Below the pieces are notes generated by a model. The model ran no database searches and was not told where the DNA came from. It was given only the letters and a program-made list of their open reading frames with translations. A stretch of DNA of 64,000 nt. Source: Diadema setosum. Its lineage: Eukaryota > Echinodermata > Echinoidea > Diadematoida > Diadematidae. The stretch spans positions 7,763,955 through 7,827,954 of the forward strand of contig NC_092701.1 of the NCBI RefSeq assembly GCF_964275005.1. The letters are read 5' to 3'. Below are positions 34,372 to 46,347 of the stretch, one piece after another. Within the stretch, counting starts at the first letter, position 1; the number at the start of each line of letters is the position of its first letter. The translations under genes and the position numbers were made by a program.

Positions 34372-35794
34372 TAACTATACACAGCCCTGTCGCTGTACAC
34401 AAGTGTAAGTCGCGACAGGGCTGTACGGTGTGGACACTCCGTAATCTCTGTATTCCGGGGCGCCGACGCGATTTTGAATTTACTGCACCATATTTGTTAC
34501 TGTTAGGCCTATTAATACTAAGAGTGTGACTACATAAGGTGAAAACTTTATCTATTTAGCTACCGTTTTCAGCTATTGATATTGATATAGGCCTACTCAT
34601 TTTATAACTTACCAAAAATTGCACCTTTTTTAATCCTGTACGCCGCAGAAATCGTAGAAATTGCAGAGTCGGTGCAACACTGGGCAAAGAGGGCGCTGTC
34701 GACTTCGCGGGCGCAGTGCCGTATATACTCTAGCAGCGCAATTTGCATGTTCAAAGCTGGGAAAGGTTTAACTATACACAGCCCAGTCGCCGCTGTACGT
34801 ACGTAGCGCGACAGGGCTGTACCAGCGAAGCTCCAAACACGAAGAGGGTCCAACGATCGCATGCGATCGGATTGAATTTTGATACTTTAGATCATTTTTT
34901 TGTCTCTTCAAACTCGTCTGACGAACAAAATGATAATGAGACTTCATATCTATGCTATGAATATTGAAATTTAGATTTAATAACTTACCTAAAATGATGG
35001 TTATATGCAGCATGTGTGAACGGTTCACGAACGGTACATCGTCTTTCACGCCAGGCCATTTCCAATATCAGGGAGGTCACATGATCTGAATGCCCTTTCA
35101 AAAGGTCGCGCTGTCGACCGTGCTGCTAGTCGCTACACCAACACTCAAGCGCAGCGCATCGCACGCACGCAAAAGATTTCCGCAGAGATCAAGGCGCCAT
35201 TTTGAATTCTGCAACGATGAACCCCGACGGTGTAGGGAATCCGCCAGAAAGTATAATTTTTTTGGTTCCACAGACTTATCACGAGGGCTCTCAATGGACT
35301 TACGAACCTTCTCTAATACAAGCATGCACTTAAGGTGAGTAACGTTTGGTAACGTGTACACTGTTTATAAAGAACGTATAAATTTTCATAAGTTTTCTGT
35401 TGTGTTGTGGTTCCCCACTTTGAAGGTGCCCGCTCGCTGGTCAGATGCTGTATTCGCGTAGCGTATTAACAGCATCTGGTCGGGCTAGGAAAGGTTTATT
35501 TTGAATGGCCCCGTGATGATCACAGCATTCCGGGTTAAGATTGGACTTTTTGCTCAGTGTATGTTGCGTGAGGACTCACTATGGACTGAAATACCATGCT
35601 CATAGTCCAAGTATCTCAATTCACGTGAGTGATTCATAAAATTTGTGAAAAGAATGTAGAAATTTTCAATAGTTTTGTTGTTGTGTGGCCGTGTTCGAGG
35701 GGTTTAGTAGATATGTGTATGGGGTTCCGTAGATATGTGTATCACACACCATCAGACCCCGTGCTAGCTTAGCGCACGGGGTCTGGTCGGGCTA
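34372..35794 (+). mobile_element. Hairpin-ended element with 9-bp target duplication, copy 1 (outer)
   Basis: Starts TAACTATACACAGCCCTG and ends CTGGTCGGGCTA. The flanks TACAGTGTC and CATAGTGTC form a 9-bp duplication with two mismatches. Removing the inner insertion (34769-35487 plus one 9-bp repeat) leaves about 695 bp that matches 43255-43924 from end to end. The 5' end folds as CAGCCCTGTCG / CGACAGGGCTG and the 3' end as CAGACCCCGTG / CACGGGGTCTG. A 9-bp duplication fits Mutator-like elements, but there is no normal long inverted terminal repeat. No transposase. Confidence 0.85.
34769..35487 (+). mobile_element. Hairpin-ended element, copy 2 (inserted in copy 1)
   Basis: Starts TAACTATACACAGCCC and ends CTGGTCGGGCTA, with a perfect 9-bp duplication GGAAAGGTT on both sides (34760-34768 and 35488-35496). 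Its ends fold like copy 1, but the 3' stem is CAGATGCTGT / ACAGCATCTG. The interior is diverged from copy 1 and contains GGCGCCATTTTG, a YY1-like word, and the donor-like AAGGTGAGT at about 35332. Confidence 0.9.
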
Positions 35795-37420
35795 CATAGT
35801 GTCTAGACCCGGTGGGTGTAGGGGCACTGTGGGATGATACTACTATTACTAGCAATCTCCATTAGCATTGATACGAAGATTGCCAAAGTTGAGCTGTCAT
35901 CAAGAGTAAAGTGCATACAACAGTAGGTGTTGCTAGGTAATGTTGCCTTTGTTGTCTTCTCTGCGCATCAAGCAGTCTGTATGTAGTGTAGTGATGCCAG
36001 GACGCATGCTTATGTGCCTCTTGAGTCTTAGTCTTAGACTTAGTATGACGTCACAAAAGAAGTTTGCTAAAGCTGTCATCCCCCTCGGCCAAATCATGAG
36101 CTGAACTATGATCGGACCACTGACTACAGTGGATCAGACTTCTTCAGACTCACGGAAATGAAAATTTAGCGTAAGTGCTGAAGAGGAGTCGATAGCATCT
36201 ATGTAGGTCTCTGTAGGAAACTTGTGCCGTGCGCCCACGTTTGTACACATTCGACTAAACCAACGGGTCTATGTGCCTTTAACTTGTTAAATACTAGTAT
36301 AAACCTAGATATATCTAGTAAGTCCAATGAAAGATTTGCATCATCACAACCTGAACAGACTGAGCTGAGGCTTTGTTTATCTAACTCGAGAGAGAGAATC
36401 ACGTTTCAAAACGCGTTTTGAATGGGGCTTAGGAACATGATTTGATACATGATTCTCGGGGTGCTGCATTTATCTGACAATCATGTAATATTAGCAATTT
36501 GAGTGTTGTCACTGTGCAACTGCTTCCACTGTTCAACCTGGGAAACAGAGGTCAACTTTGTACCACCAAATACGCCTTCATCATTCCTGCACAAACAATG
36601 GGTAGAAAACACAAATGACGCTGGCTTTTCTCCACAACCGAAACCGCTGAAGTTGACCTGGGCAGCTCTGAGATATTAAAAGCATTTCTAAGATGGCATT
36701 GCGTTTATCTACTCGCAGAAAGGGGATTATGGTCTCAAATGCATTTCAAATTTGCCTTTTATTGTCAAAGTTACAGTGTTTCTTAATGCGTTTGAAAACA
36801 CTGTTGTGTTTATCTATCACCTGAAAATGTCTCAAATGCTTTAGGACTGTGATTCTGCCTCAGAAAATTTGTACTAGTTCATCCTTACTGGCAGTAGTCA
36901 TCACCACAAGAAAACTGAAGTTCTGCTGGAAGATAAATTATGCCTCAAATGTATTGTTACTTGCCTTTATGTAGACATAATTACAGACTTCTTGTATTCA
37001 TAATCTGTTATTACAGTGCAAAATGCAGCATTTAGACCTCCTACAATAATGTAGTTTGTTCATATTTTCCTCATTCACCAAGTGACATACAGCAACAGTA
37101 TACATGTAGTTTGGTACGCTTGACACAGCTTGCGTGTGTATGGTACAATTTGTAGATGGGCCCATACATCGTGCACAAAAGTTTGCCCAGCTTTTAGATT
37201 AGGAATATTCCACAATATCAGCTGTAATTCGCTACAACTCCATTGTATGTCAAAAATGCAGAAGTACAGTATTGTATCACTTCCTGCAGTCTCCGGGCGA
37301 AATGAGCTCTGCATACATGTACACAGTTGTTGCTGTTTCATGTGTGACTTTTTCCTGTGCACTTGCTTATGGTAGCACAAAAATTGCTCAACCGTCCAGT
37401 GCAGTTTCATGTGTCAAAAA

Positions 37421-37510
37421 CCAGTTGAAGACGAGTCCCGAATATGCTCGGGTAGGGGTCTATGGGAAATATGCGTGTTGTAGCAAAATCAGACCATCTT
37501 CAACGGGTTA
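37421..37510. mobile_element. TTAA MITE, family A, copy 4 (reverse orientation)
   Basis: AGTTGAAGACGAGTCCCGAA at the left, CATCTTCAACGGGTTA at the right, with the interior GGGGTCTATGGGAAATATG, the complement of the family A core. It lies in Rab14 intron 1. Confidence 0.8.
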
Positions 37511-37624
37511 TCATGTCTGAGCACCAGTTGAGTTGAATTGAAGGGTATGGTACTATAGAATATGAAACAAAAAAAAAAAAAAACCCACTAATTTTCTCCT
37601 CATTTTCAATGGTTATCAGGCTTA

Positions 37625-37715
37625 TTTAGCTCACTCGGCTCATGTGAGCTATTGTGATCGTTCTTCGTCTGGCGTCCGTCGTGCGTCGTGCGTCATGCGT
37701 TGTGCGTAAACTACA
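37625..37715. repeat. GAGCTATTGTGATCG-type dispersed repeat fragment
   Basis: TAGCTCACTCGGCTCATGTG then GAGCTATTGTGATCGTTCTT and GTCCGTCGTGCGTCGTGCGT. This wording recurs as a dispersed repeat in many marine invertebrate sequences that I recall. Only one end is visible here. Confidence 0.4.
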
Positions 37716-39109
37716 TGTATTTACATTTTACATCGCTCCCAAAGAGTGAATTGTTTTGAGCAATGACAAGAAAGTAGACAACAATATCAATGCTTTCTGA
37801 CAACCGATTTGGTTCAAATTTAAGTGAGTGATTGGAAATACGCCAGTAAGTATTTCCTGTGATTCTGCTGCAATTTGGTTAATTGTAGAATTCAAGATAT
37901 CTTGTATGTGGATACAATACAAAAGTACAGTTGTACAATATTGCCCAATCAACATTGTCATTCTACACTACCCAACCCTACTGGGTAGTTACAGCTAGTA
38001 GTGTATATGTACTGACACTTGCATATTTGGCAAGTCAGGGTATTCTACAGTAAGACCGAGTCCTTGAAGTATTGTATCTATGGGTCTATCAGCCTACATG
38101 GTGGTAGATCCTAGTAGTGAACTTGCTTGATCGTTTCCTGTAAGTTCCTATCTATCTAACAAGATTGGGTACGTCATCCAAATCAATGCCAGAAATCAAG
38201 GTCACAAATGTGCGCTTAAACTGACATTTCAGAATCCTGTCCTGTAGACTGTAGGTTTCCATAGCGTACTGAATTAGGTTTATGATGTCAGTGAATTAAA
38301 AGAGGGATTCATGCATTACTCAGCAATCCTTTCAATGATCTCTCAGACCTTTGGTTGTCTATTTTGAACTGTAGATCTGTTTTGATTTCCTGAAATTTTT
38401 AAAATGATTTAGAAACAGACTATTTTTTAAAAATGAATCAAAATCTGATACTGAATATAGGTTCTTGGTACAGAAAAAATTGTAAACCTGTGCTGTATCT
38501 AGTATTTTCCCATGACATCCATCTATAGTATTAGCTATTCTTTTGTGTTTGAACTCTCACTTGGGGCCATTACAGTATTAAATGTGATACCAGTATACCA
38601 TTTACAGTGGAAACTTGTACAATTATGAGCACAGTTTACAAGGTACTTGACGTTATAATGAAAATCTCTGTGGTCCTATCCCCCCCCCCCCATAAGAAGT
38701 TGATTTATTTTACATTTACGATGACAAGAAAAATCTTCATTGCCTACATGTACATGTATGTGACCATAAAAATTCCAATAGTCCAGATGCTCAGTCGTCA
38801 TTGCTTTGTTTTTGTGTCATGTACAAGACACCTTTGTAAGACCTTGCCCGGTACCATTGTACAAATGTACGTATCCCAGTTGTATAATGTACGTATGTTC
38901 AGTTGTACAATGTACAGTTTGTATGACCCACTGAACTTTTGTAGTACAGTACGAAAACTAGCATACAGTGTACAGTACATCAGTTCGGGGCTATGACCTG
39001 ACATGACCTCACATCTAAAGACCACTCTTTGCTTTGATTATCCCCTTGCAAGCTTGAGTATTACAGATAGCTCTAATTCTGAAGTGCCTGCGATATTTTG
39101 AGAAATAGC

Positions 39110-39420
39110 ACTATAATTCGCACCATGGTGAGTGAGTGAAAGCTGGAGCAAAACATCTCGAGATTTTGTTAAATAATCCTATCATTCAAAATATGTACGA
39201 TTGAATAGCGCACGAACACAATTGCAAGTCAGGCTCACCATTTCAGTGATTTCAGGCATGCACAGTTTTGTTGACAAATTATTGCGATCGGCAATTAGCA
39301 GGATATTTCTGTCCTGATGAGGGGGTGCAAAAAATCTTGAGATTTGGATCGTGATAGTTATCACGCTACTTTGTCTGTGTGAATGCTACTGTAGTGTGAC
39401 CTGAAGCTACCTCAAAGGGA
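39110..39420. repeat. Dispersed repeat with ATCTCGAGAT ends, copy 1
   Basis: Shares ACATCTCGAGATTTTGT, TTTTGTTGACAAATTATTG, CGGCAATTAG-AGGATATTTC and AAAATCTTGAGATTT with 45617-45960. Probably a degraded DNA element in Rab14 intron 1. Confidence 0.6.
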
Positions 39421-39563
39421 AGCAATCACCATTGATTGGTCTTCTACAATATCTAGGGGAATACCCTTTTATCCCCTGCCAGACTAGTGTCTCTGGGTGT
39501 ACATCCCAGTCTTTAGCTTTAGGCTCCACTGTCACATCCATAGCATGTCACTACATGTATAGT

Positions 39564-39963
39564 AGGGGGCAGTGTTTGGCACAGTTGGTCTACATGTAGC
39601 ATGTCTGCCTCCAGATCCAAAGAACCTAGGTTCGATTCCAAAGTCTCACTTAGCAATATATAGTATTGATCAATTATATTTGTAATGCGCTGCTACAATG
39701 TCCTATATAGATGGGAATGTGTGATATCATACTGCCCCTGTCCTTCGGATACATGTAGGTCCTGTGTGAGAGAGTCACAACTCATGCATGTAAAAGACAC
39801 GGCTTCAGTCATTTATTGCAAAGTACACAGGAGGGTGCACAAACCTTGTGAAGTGATACGGCCTCGCATCCAACTGGACCCCATGGAAGACCAATTAGAA
39901 TGAATATGAGTTATCCAGCCATCTTCTCAGATGGAAATTAAACAAACAAAGAAACAAAACAAA
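39564..39963 (+). mobile_element. tRNA-derived SINE, second family
   Basis: The head has TTGGCACAGTTGGTCTAC (A box) and CCTAGGTTCGATTCC (B box). The body contains CTGTCCTTCGGATACATG, TCCTGTGTGAGAGAGTCAC, CTCATGCATGTAAAAGAC and CAACTGGACCCCATGGAAGA, and the 3' end is an (AAAC)-rich tail. About 400 bp. The body suggests a core shared with other deuterostome SINEs. It lies in Rab14 intron 1. Confidence 0.7.
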
Positions 39964-40236
39964 ATCTTACCAAATACATTATACTCGTGAACCACCACAT
40001 ATTTCCTGGTAGACAGTCACATCCTATCCATCCTGTCGTCCTTCCTTCTGAGACCAAAAAAAGAAAGAAAAAAAAAGTATTAAAAAAAAGTGGTCAATCA
40101 TCTTTCTGTGCACACGTGCAGGATTATGTTCTCTGTGCACCGGTATTCAAAAGTGATAACATTTGGTAAAACTTTGTACATCGATACATGCATGGGTGTT
40201 CATACAGTATATCAATTTGTAATGCATTATCATGTA

Positions 40237-40661
40237 CAGTTGAACCTCTCGTATCCGGACAAGTCGGGACCGGGGCTCATCTGGATAAGGGATTTGGCCG
40301 GATAAGGGAGACTCAATGCTTTATACATGTACAGTACATATACATACATACAATGTATGTACTGATGTAGCCCATTGTAGTACCACATGTAGTAATGTGT
40401 ATACTGCAACCTTTTCATTGTTACATTTGGGGATGTTGAAATGTCTGGAGGTAAGCAATTTGGAAGGAAATTTGATGTAATGTATGTTAATCATGTTGGA
40501 AGTAATATGTAATTCATGTGTGTTTGGGTAGGAGTTGTCAAGGAGTTGGGAATCCCCCTTTCCTCCCGTAATTATTGAAAAAAAATCACGGCGAGATTGC
40601 GTCCGTATACTGTAATAGAGAGATCCGGATAAAGGGAGGCCGGATAAGAGAGGTTCAACTG
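40237..40661. mobile_element. Pogo/Tigger-like MITE, ~425 bp, TA target
   Basis: CAGTTGAACCTCTCGTATCC at the left and GGATAAGAGAGGTTCAACTG at the right, each bordered by TA. CAGTTGAACCTC ends are characteristic of pogo/Tigger elements. No transposase. It lies in Rab14 intron 1. Confidence 0.85.
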
Positions 40662-40719
40662 TACCTACCACATCTACACCTACCGGTAACTTGAAGACTA
40701 TTGTCCATGTGAGGAATGA

Positions 40720-41194
40720 TACCCCTTTCAGGTAATCGCGGTTCAATTATCCGCATCCAAATAATGCGGATGAAGTAGTCAAAATCGCGTTCATATATCC
40801 CATGAAGTGCGCACTACTTTTACGAGCACCCGTTCATATAATGGTGCGAGTTATTTGTGCGAGTTATTTGTCATGGTTACTGCGCACGCCTCTATAATGA
40901 CGTAATGTTTCCGTTGAATATCCTCACGTGTATGCACACCTCTCGCGCGCTCAAGCTCAGCAATCAGCGGTTGTGTGGGAAATCGAGTGACCTTTGACCG
41001 AACTGTGGAATGTTAGTGCGGATAAGTCGTAAAACGCGTTCATGTATTCTCGATCTACTCCTCATGCTGCAATTATGCGCATAATAGCAGCATCAAAATA
41101 ATGCGCACTTTTCTACTCCTCTCCCGTTCATGTAATCGAAATTTTACGACTTAGTGCTCCTATTATCCGCATCCACGATTACCTGAAAGGGGTA
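40720..41194. mobile_element. MITE, ~475 bp, TACCCCTTTCAGG ends
   Basis: TACCCCTTTCAGGTAATCG and the inverted CGATTACCTGAAAGGGGTA. Subterminal words (CCGCATCCA, AATAATGCG) are also mirrored, as are further inner segments, so much of the element is loosely palindromic. It lies in Rab14 intron 1. Confidence 0.8.
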
Positions 41195-42219
41195 TAAGTG
41201 CTGCATGTTTCCATTCAGAGAACAAATAAACAATTAACTGTTGAGAAACTATTTTGGTGGAGAGAAATACCCCCCCCCCCCCCCCGCCGCCATTTTTACT
41301 TTTAAAATATGACCTTAAATACTCACACATGGTCTTGGCACATTTTATTGTCTATACACCAAGAAAATTATGCCTATAATACAGACACATGTGGATCCCA
41401 GTGGTTTCTCTGTCACTGCAGCAGTAATATTTTGGCACACTGGTTGTTGTGGTACATACAATTGTATTGTTGGTACAAGTATAGCATGTCTTTCAAGCTT
41501 TGCTTTCTGTACACTTAATTATTACATGTTACACCCTGTATATTAGGTTAAAGCATAACTACAATGTACATATTACTTGCATACAAGTATAAGTCATTGT
41601 AGGCCCCCTGTTTTTTAATCTCATCACATCAGTACATGTACTACAAGTCATTTAAAAAAGGCAGGTGTGGATTCATTACAGACTCTTTATACAGGCAAGT
41701 ATTGCTTCAGAGGCAGCCCTGAAGTGCTAAACTTTTAGCACAAGTGAGTTAAGTGGGCACATGCGTGCACCATTTGTAATGTAGTGGACATTGCATAGCT
41801 CAAAAGTCACTGTATCGCACACTTACACGATACAGAAAGTAATCTACCAAACATTTTGTTTGTGGTAAACAGAGTAACTCTCAAATTTTTATTCTTTTGA
41901 AATGATATGTTATCAAGCCTATTTTATCATATCTAAACAGGTCCTATTGTGAAGTACTGTGTTCAATTTTGATTTGAACATTCTGCAGTACAGAAAAAGG
42001 ATGTAATCCATACAGTGCACCCCTTGCTCTTCGCACTGAATTTAGGTTCAGCAGATAGAAACTGCAAATTTTATGAAGCCTGTTTATGAGCTTGTGTACT
42101 GTGATAAAATCTGGCAGCCAACTACATGTATAGTGCAGTGGCCACTGGTGATCACTTGAACTTTCCATTTCATAATGTGAGCTGCTGTTTTCTTCAGAAT
42201 CTGAGTATCTGCTATAAAG

Positions 42220-42425
42220 TACTGTAAATTAAGGAATGTTCACGTGCATTTTAATTTCGTGAATTTCGCGAGCGACAACATTCACAAAATTAAAATGCAC
42301 ACGAAAGTTCTTGCCTACACAATATGCATTGGATGCCAGTGGCAATACGCGAAAATTTCTTGCTGCGAGAAAGGCCGTTGGTTCCAATTTGCGAAATTTT
42401 CATGCTGCGAATATATCATTTAATC
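42220..42425. mobile_element. TACTGTAAA-type MITE, copy a
   Basis: Starts TACTGTAAATTAAGGAATG and shares GTTCACGTGCATTTTAAT, AATATGCATTGGATGCCAGT-type and GCGAATATATCAT segments with 58856-59055. The right terminus is worn. It lies in Rab14 intron 1. Confidence 0.75.
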
Positions 42426-42533
42426 TAGCCAGTTGCCCAAAGTAGAGTCATTGTAGTTGTAGTTTTTATTTAATGTTTGTATTGTTATTTTCATTATCAT
42501 CATCTTGATTATTATATTCATGTATATGACTTA

Positions 42534-42558
42534 TTACTACTACTACTACTACTACTAT

Positions 42559-42603
<45 letters not shown>

Positions 42604-42611
42604 TACTACTG

Positions 42612-42642
<31 letters not shown>

Positions 42643-42644
42643 TG

Positions 42645-42702
<58 letters not shown>

Positions 42703-42722
42703 TATTTACTACTACTACTACT
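42534..42722. repeat. (TAC)n microsatellite, ~190 bp
   Basis: Nearly pure TAC/CTA trinucleotide run with a few TTC and TGC interruptions. The open frames it produces (poly-leucine, poly-tyrosine) are not genes. Confidence 0.95.
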
Positions 42723-42744
42723 AATTAATCATCATCATCACTAT

Positions 42745-42826
42745 TAGTTGAAGAAGAGTCCCGAGAATCTTGGGCAGGTGTCTGTGGGAGATGTGTGTTA
42801 CAGCAAAATCGGTCCTCAATGGGATA
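42745..42826. mobile_element. TTAA MITE, family A, copy 5 (reverse, diverged)
   Basis: AGTTGAAGAAGAGTCCCGAG, GGGCAGGTGTCTGTGGGAGA, ACAGCAAAATCGGTCCTCAA. The TTAA borders have been lost. It lies directly after the TAC microsatellite. Confidence 0.7.
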
Positions 42827-43254
42827 TGTTTTATGCATGTACAGGTTGATAATGAATTGGCGACAGTCTGGTGATAAAAATTAAAGAATGAGGTCATGCA
42901 CAAGTATCCGTACTTTCTTTGTTTCATTACGGAGTAAAGTGAAAAAGTGGGTGCGATTTTGTTTTGTTTTGTTTTTATTTTTAAGTGTGCTTTTCAACCC
43001 CATGCACTTCCATTGAATGAGAATCATCTGCAAGACAGTTAATATGAATGTTAAAGTGAGTGTTCAAGGCCATAAAGTTAATTAACTGCCAACTGATGCT
43101 CTTGTACCATTAGAACTACAGTGCTTGTCTATGTTGTGGGGAAAATTGTGCAGGTAGGTACAATGTATACGACAATGTGAATGATTGTATCATCTGACTA
43201 AACAATCTGGTGGGCATTAGCTTATGTGAGATATTTCACCTGCTTACCCAAAGT

Positions 43255-43924
43255 TAGCCCGACCAGACCCCGTGCGCTAAGCTAGCACGGGGTCTGACGG
43301 TGTGTGATACACATATCTACGGAACCCCATACACATATCTACTAAACCCCTTGAACACGGCCAACACAACAACAAAACTATTGAAAATTTCTACATTCTT
43401 TTCACAAATTTTATGAATCACTCACGTGAATTGAGATACTTGGACTATGAGCATGGTATTTCAGTCCATAGTGAGCCCTCACGCAACATACACTGAGCAA
43501 AAAGTCCAATCTTAACCCGGAATGCTGTGATCATCGCGGGGCCATTCAAAATAAACCTTTCCCAGCTTTGAACGATGCAAATTGCGCTGCTAGAGTTTGT
43601 ACGCCCGCGAAGTCGACAGCGCCCTCTTTGCCCAGTGCTGCGCCGACATTTCGAATCATTTCTGCAATTTCTACAGTTTCTGCGGCGTACAGGATTAAAA
43701 AAGGTGCAATTTTTGGTAAGTTCTAAAATGAGTATCAATATCAATAGCTGAAAACGGTAGCTAAATAGATAAAGTTTTCACCTTATGTAGTCTCAGTAAC
43801 AAATATGGTGCAGTAAATTCAAAATCGCGTCGGCTCCCCGGAATACAGAGATTACGGAGTGTCCACACCGTACAGCCCTGTCGCGACTTACACTTGTGTA
43901 CAGCGACAGGGCTGTGTATAGTTA
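43255..43924 (-). mobile_element. Hairpin-ended element with 9-bp target duplication, copy 3
   Basis: The plus strand reads TAGCCCGACCAG ... GGGCTGTGTATAGTTA, and a perfect 9-bp duplication ACCCAAAGT lies on both sides (43246-43254 and 43925-43933). It is closely similar to the outer copy 34372-35794 in opposite orientation, about 670 bp. Both end hairpins are kept. It lies in Rab14 intron 1. Confidence 0.9.
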
Positions 43925-45070
43925 ACCCAAAGTGGGAATTTACATGTAGGCAAAGGCCCCACACAGTTGGGTTTCTGTTGCCCAGGACTAACGGGCAGTT
44001 GGGTTTTTAGCATCCTGCTCTTTGATCATGCACAGTCAAACAATGTGGATGAAATGTTTAGGGATGAATACTGAATTCCAAAATATGTACAACAGATGAT
44101 CTTTGTATGAGAAGGTCATTTAATTCTATTTCCATCACATTTGCTGTTTTAAACCATATGGAATGTAGGCCTACATCCTTGTATTTACTAATGACCGTAC
44201 AAGGGTCAGCATCATGTACAGGAAGAAAATATCAAACAATCTGAACTGTGCAAAAAGCAACATTTCACTTTCATACAGTGACAAGTTCTTTCATATCACA
44301 AGGATTTTCTGTATGTACATGTAGGAAGAATTGACTCCGTGGATCATTGAAAGTGTACTTGTATAAAGCTCCTGTACACAGTGTACTCAGTTTATTCAGT
44401 TAGTACATTATGAACAGTATACTGCACAGTGCTGATGGGTTGTGATGCTTCATTACCCAAACAATGCCCCCCCCCCCTGATCTGAAATTTGATACTTATC
44501 AACTGTGCCTTGAAAGAGTGGCAACTTTTTTTCTCCAGCACTGTGGTTGATAAACAATACTTGACTAGTTGTGACTTGATATGAGTGACAGAGTCTTATT
44601 ACAGTGGAATGCTATAGGAAGAAGAAATGCGAAGGATAGTTACACTTTCTGGTGACATACATCACATACATATAAATGTAATATTAAAGCTATTTTGCCT
44701 TTGTTTGAAACTTATGTGATTTCTTTAACTTAATTTGTATCAAGAGTACAGATACAACTATAAAAGTCACATTCACATGCAGGAATTGTTGTTGTTGTTT
44801 TTTGCAATGCGATGCGAAAATCAATTTGTATTTGTCACCATTTACACAAGCCCCCCCTAAAAATCACATGGCTGCAAATGAGGAGCTTCAAATCTCTAGA
44901 CTAAGCATGCCTGAGCAATGACCAGAGGAGTTGCATTATAGGATTTAAAAAAAAAGAAGAAGTCAGGGACACACAAAGAGTTAAATACAAAAAAATAAAG
45001 ATGGACTGATTTTATACCGTTTTTACTTCACCTTGCAAACATCGATTTTTGAAAACCATTTTATATCAAG

Positions 45071-45079
45071 TGTGTGTGT

Positions 45080-45112
<33 letters not shown>

Positions 45113-45150
45113 CAGGACAAGCAGGGAGGTGGGAACTCCACCTCCCTGGG
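45071..45150. repeat. (TG)n microsatellite and small hairpin
   Basis: A TG run at about 45071-45110 is followed by CAGGGAGGTGG / CCACCTCCCTG, an 11-bp stem around a five-base loop at about 45123-45149. Confidence 0.7.
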
Positions 45151-45616
45151 ACAAGTGAGTGCTAAACCCCCATTTAAAGGTTGCAACTCCAGGGGTGTCA
45201 TAGTCATTTTATAGGGTGAAAGGCCCTAGTAGTGCAGCCTGCTGTTCATGTCCCTGGCGCACAAGGCATGTCCCTTTGTGATGTAAATTGGGGAGAACAA
45301 TTGTCTTCTTTCAGGCTGCCTGTATTGTACATTGTTCTGCGTACACGTGAATACTCCACTCATACGAGCAGACTGATTTGATCCAAGACTCTGGGTGTAT
45401 CATTTACAATGTACATGTATTCTCCTAACTTGGTATTCACACTTAGGTGAATTAATAGCGAGGTACATACAGTGTAAATCTTGAGATTTGCATCGCGATC
45501 AAAGTCTTGAGATTTTTGCCCATGTGGACTCAAAAATCCCCACTCTTCATCGTGATCAGCATCACGATGCAAACCCAAAGAAATCTTGTGCATATTTCTG
45601 AGGTACATTGTAATTT

Positions 45617-46112
45617 ACCCCTTTGGTGACTATGTGAACGCTCGGGCAAATAATCTCGAGATTTAATATCCCATCATTCAAAGCGCAGATCAGTACAGCA
45701 TGGGGAACATACCTTTGTTACATGCAAGACAGAATGGCAAAGAGAAGCTTATGCATTGAAGTGCACGGTGTGCGCCAGTGTGGCAGATTTCATGCATTGG
45801 CAAATTTGTTGACAAATTATTGTGATTGGCAATTAGTGGGACATTTCTGTCCATGTGAACACGTGGAAAAAATCTTGAGATTTTTATCACGATCGTTATC
45901 CCCCTATTTCTGTCCATGCGAACGCCAAGCATAAAATCTCGAGATATGGATTGTGATTGTTATCCTGCTATTTCGTGCGTATACATGAGGGCAGCTTGTC
46001 TTGAGATACATATGTATGGATTGTGATTGTTATCCTGCTCTTTTGTGCGTATGAGTGCAGCTTGTCTCGAGATATGGATTGTGATTGTTATCCTGCTGTT
46101 TTGTGCGTATGA
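45617..46112. repeat. Dispersed repeat with ATCTCGAGAT ends, copy 2, plus ~60-70 bp tandem units
   Basis: The left part resembles 39110-39420. From 45938 a unit with CTCGAGATATGGATTGTGAT, TGTTATCCTGCT and TGTGCGTAT-GAG-GCAGCTT repeats about three times, at roughly 45945, 46017 and 46074. It lies in Rab14 intron 1. Confidence 0.65.
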
Positions 46113-46134
46113 GTGCAGCTTATGGGTCATCGCC

Positions 46135-46347
46135 TACTGTAAAAGTGGAAATTTTCACGGTGTTGAAATTTTCGCGCATTTCGCGCAACCAGAAACTAGC
46201 GCGAAAATAAAAGCATGCGAATATTTTTGCTTGCCGTACATTCCTGTGTGTGATGTCTTGATTCCGCGGAATTAAAAACATGCGAAACTCTTCTTACCCT
46301 GCCAAGCGTGAAAAATTAGTCGTGCGAAAATATCCACTTTTACAGTA
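46135..46347. mobile_element. TACTGTAAAA-type MITE, copy b
   Basis: TACTGTAAAAGTGGAAATTT at the left and ATATCCACTTTTACAGTA at the right. The interior is rich in GCGAAA and TTTCGCGC in both orientations. 213 bp, in Rab14 intron 1, less than 1 kb upstream of the first coding exon. Confidence 0.8.

Noticed and set aside
37075-37520. Overlapping 80-110 residue frames on both strands
   Set aside because: No homology, no splice context, and they overlap a family A MITE; they are chance frames in Rab14 intron 1.
39564-39640. Possible tRNA gene from the GGTTCGATTCC box
   Set aside because: The head continues into a SINE body and an A-rich tail; no full cloverleaf could be drawn.
42477-42747. Open frames of leucine or tyrosine repeats
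   Set aside because: They are translations of a pure TAC microsatellite.
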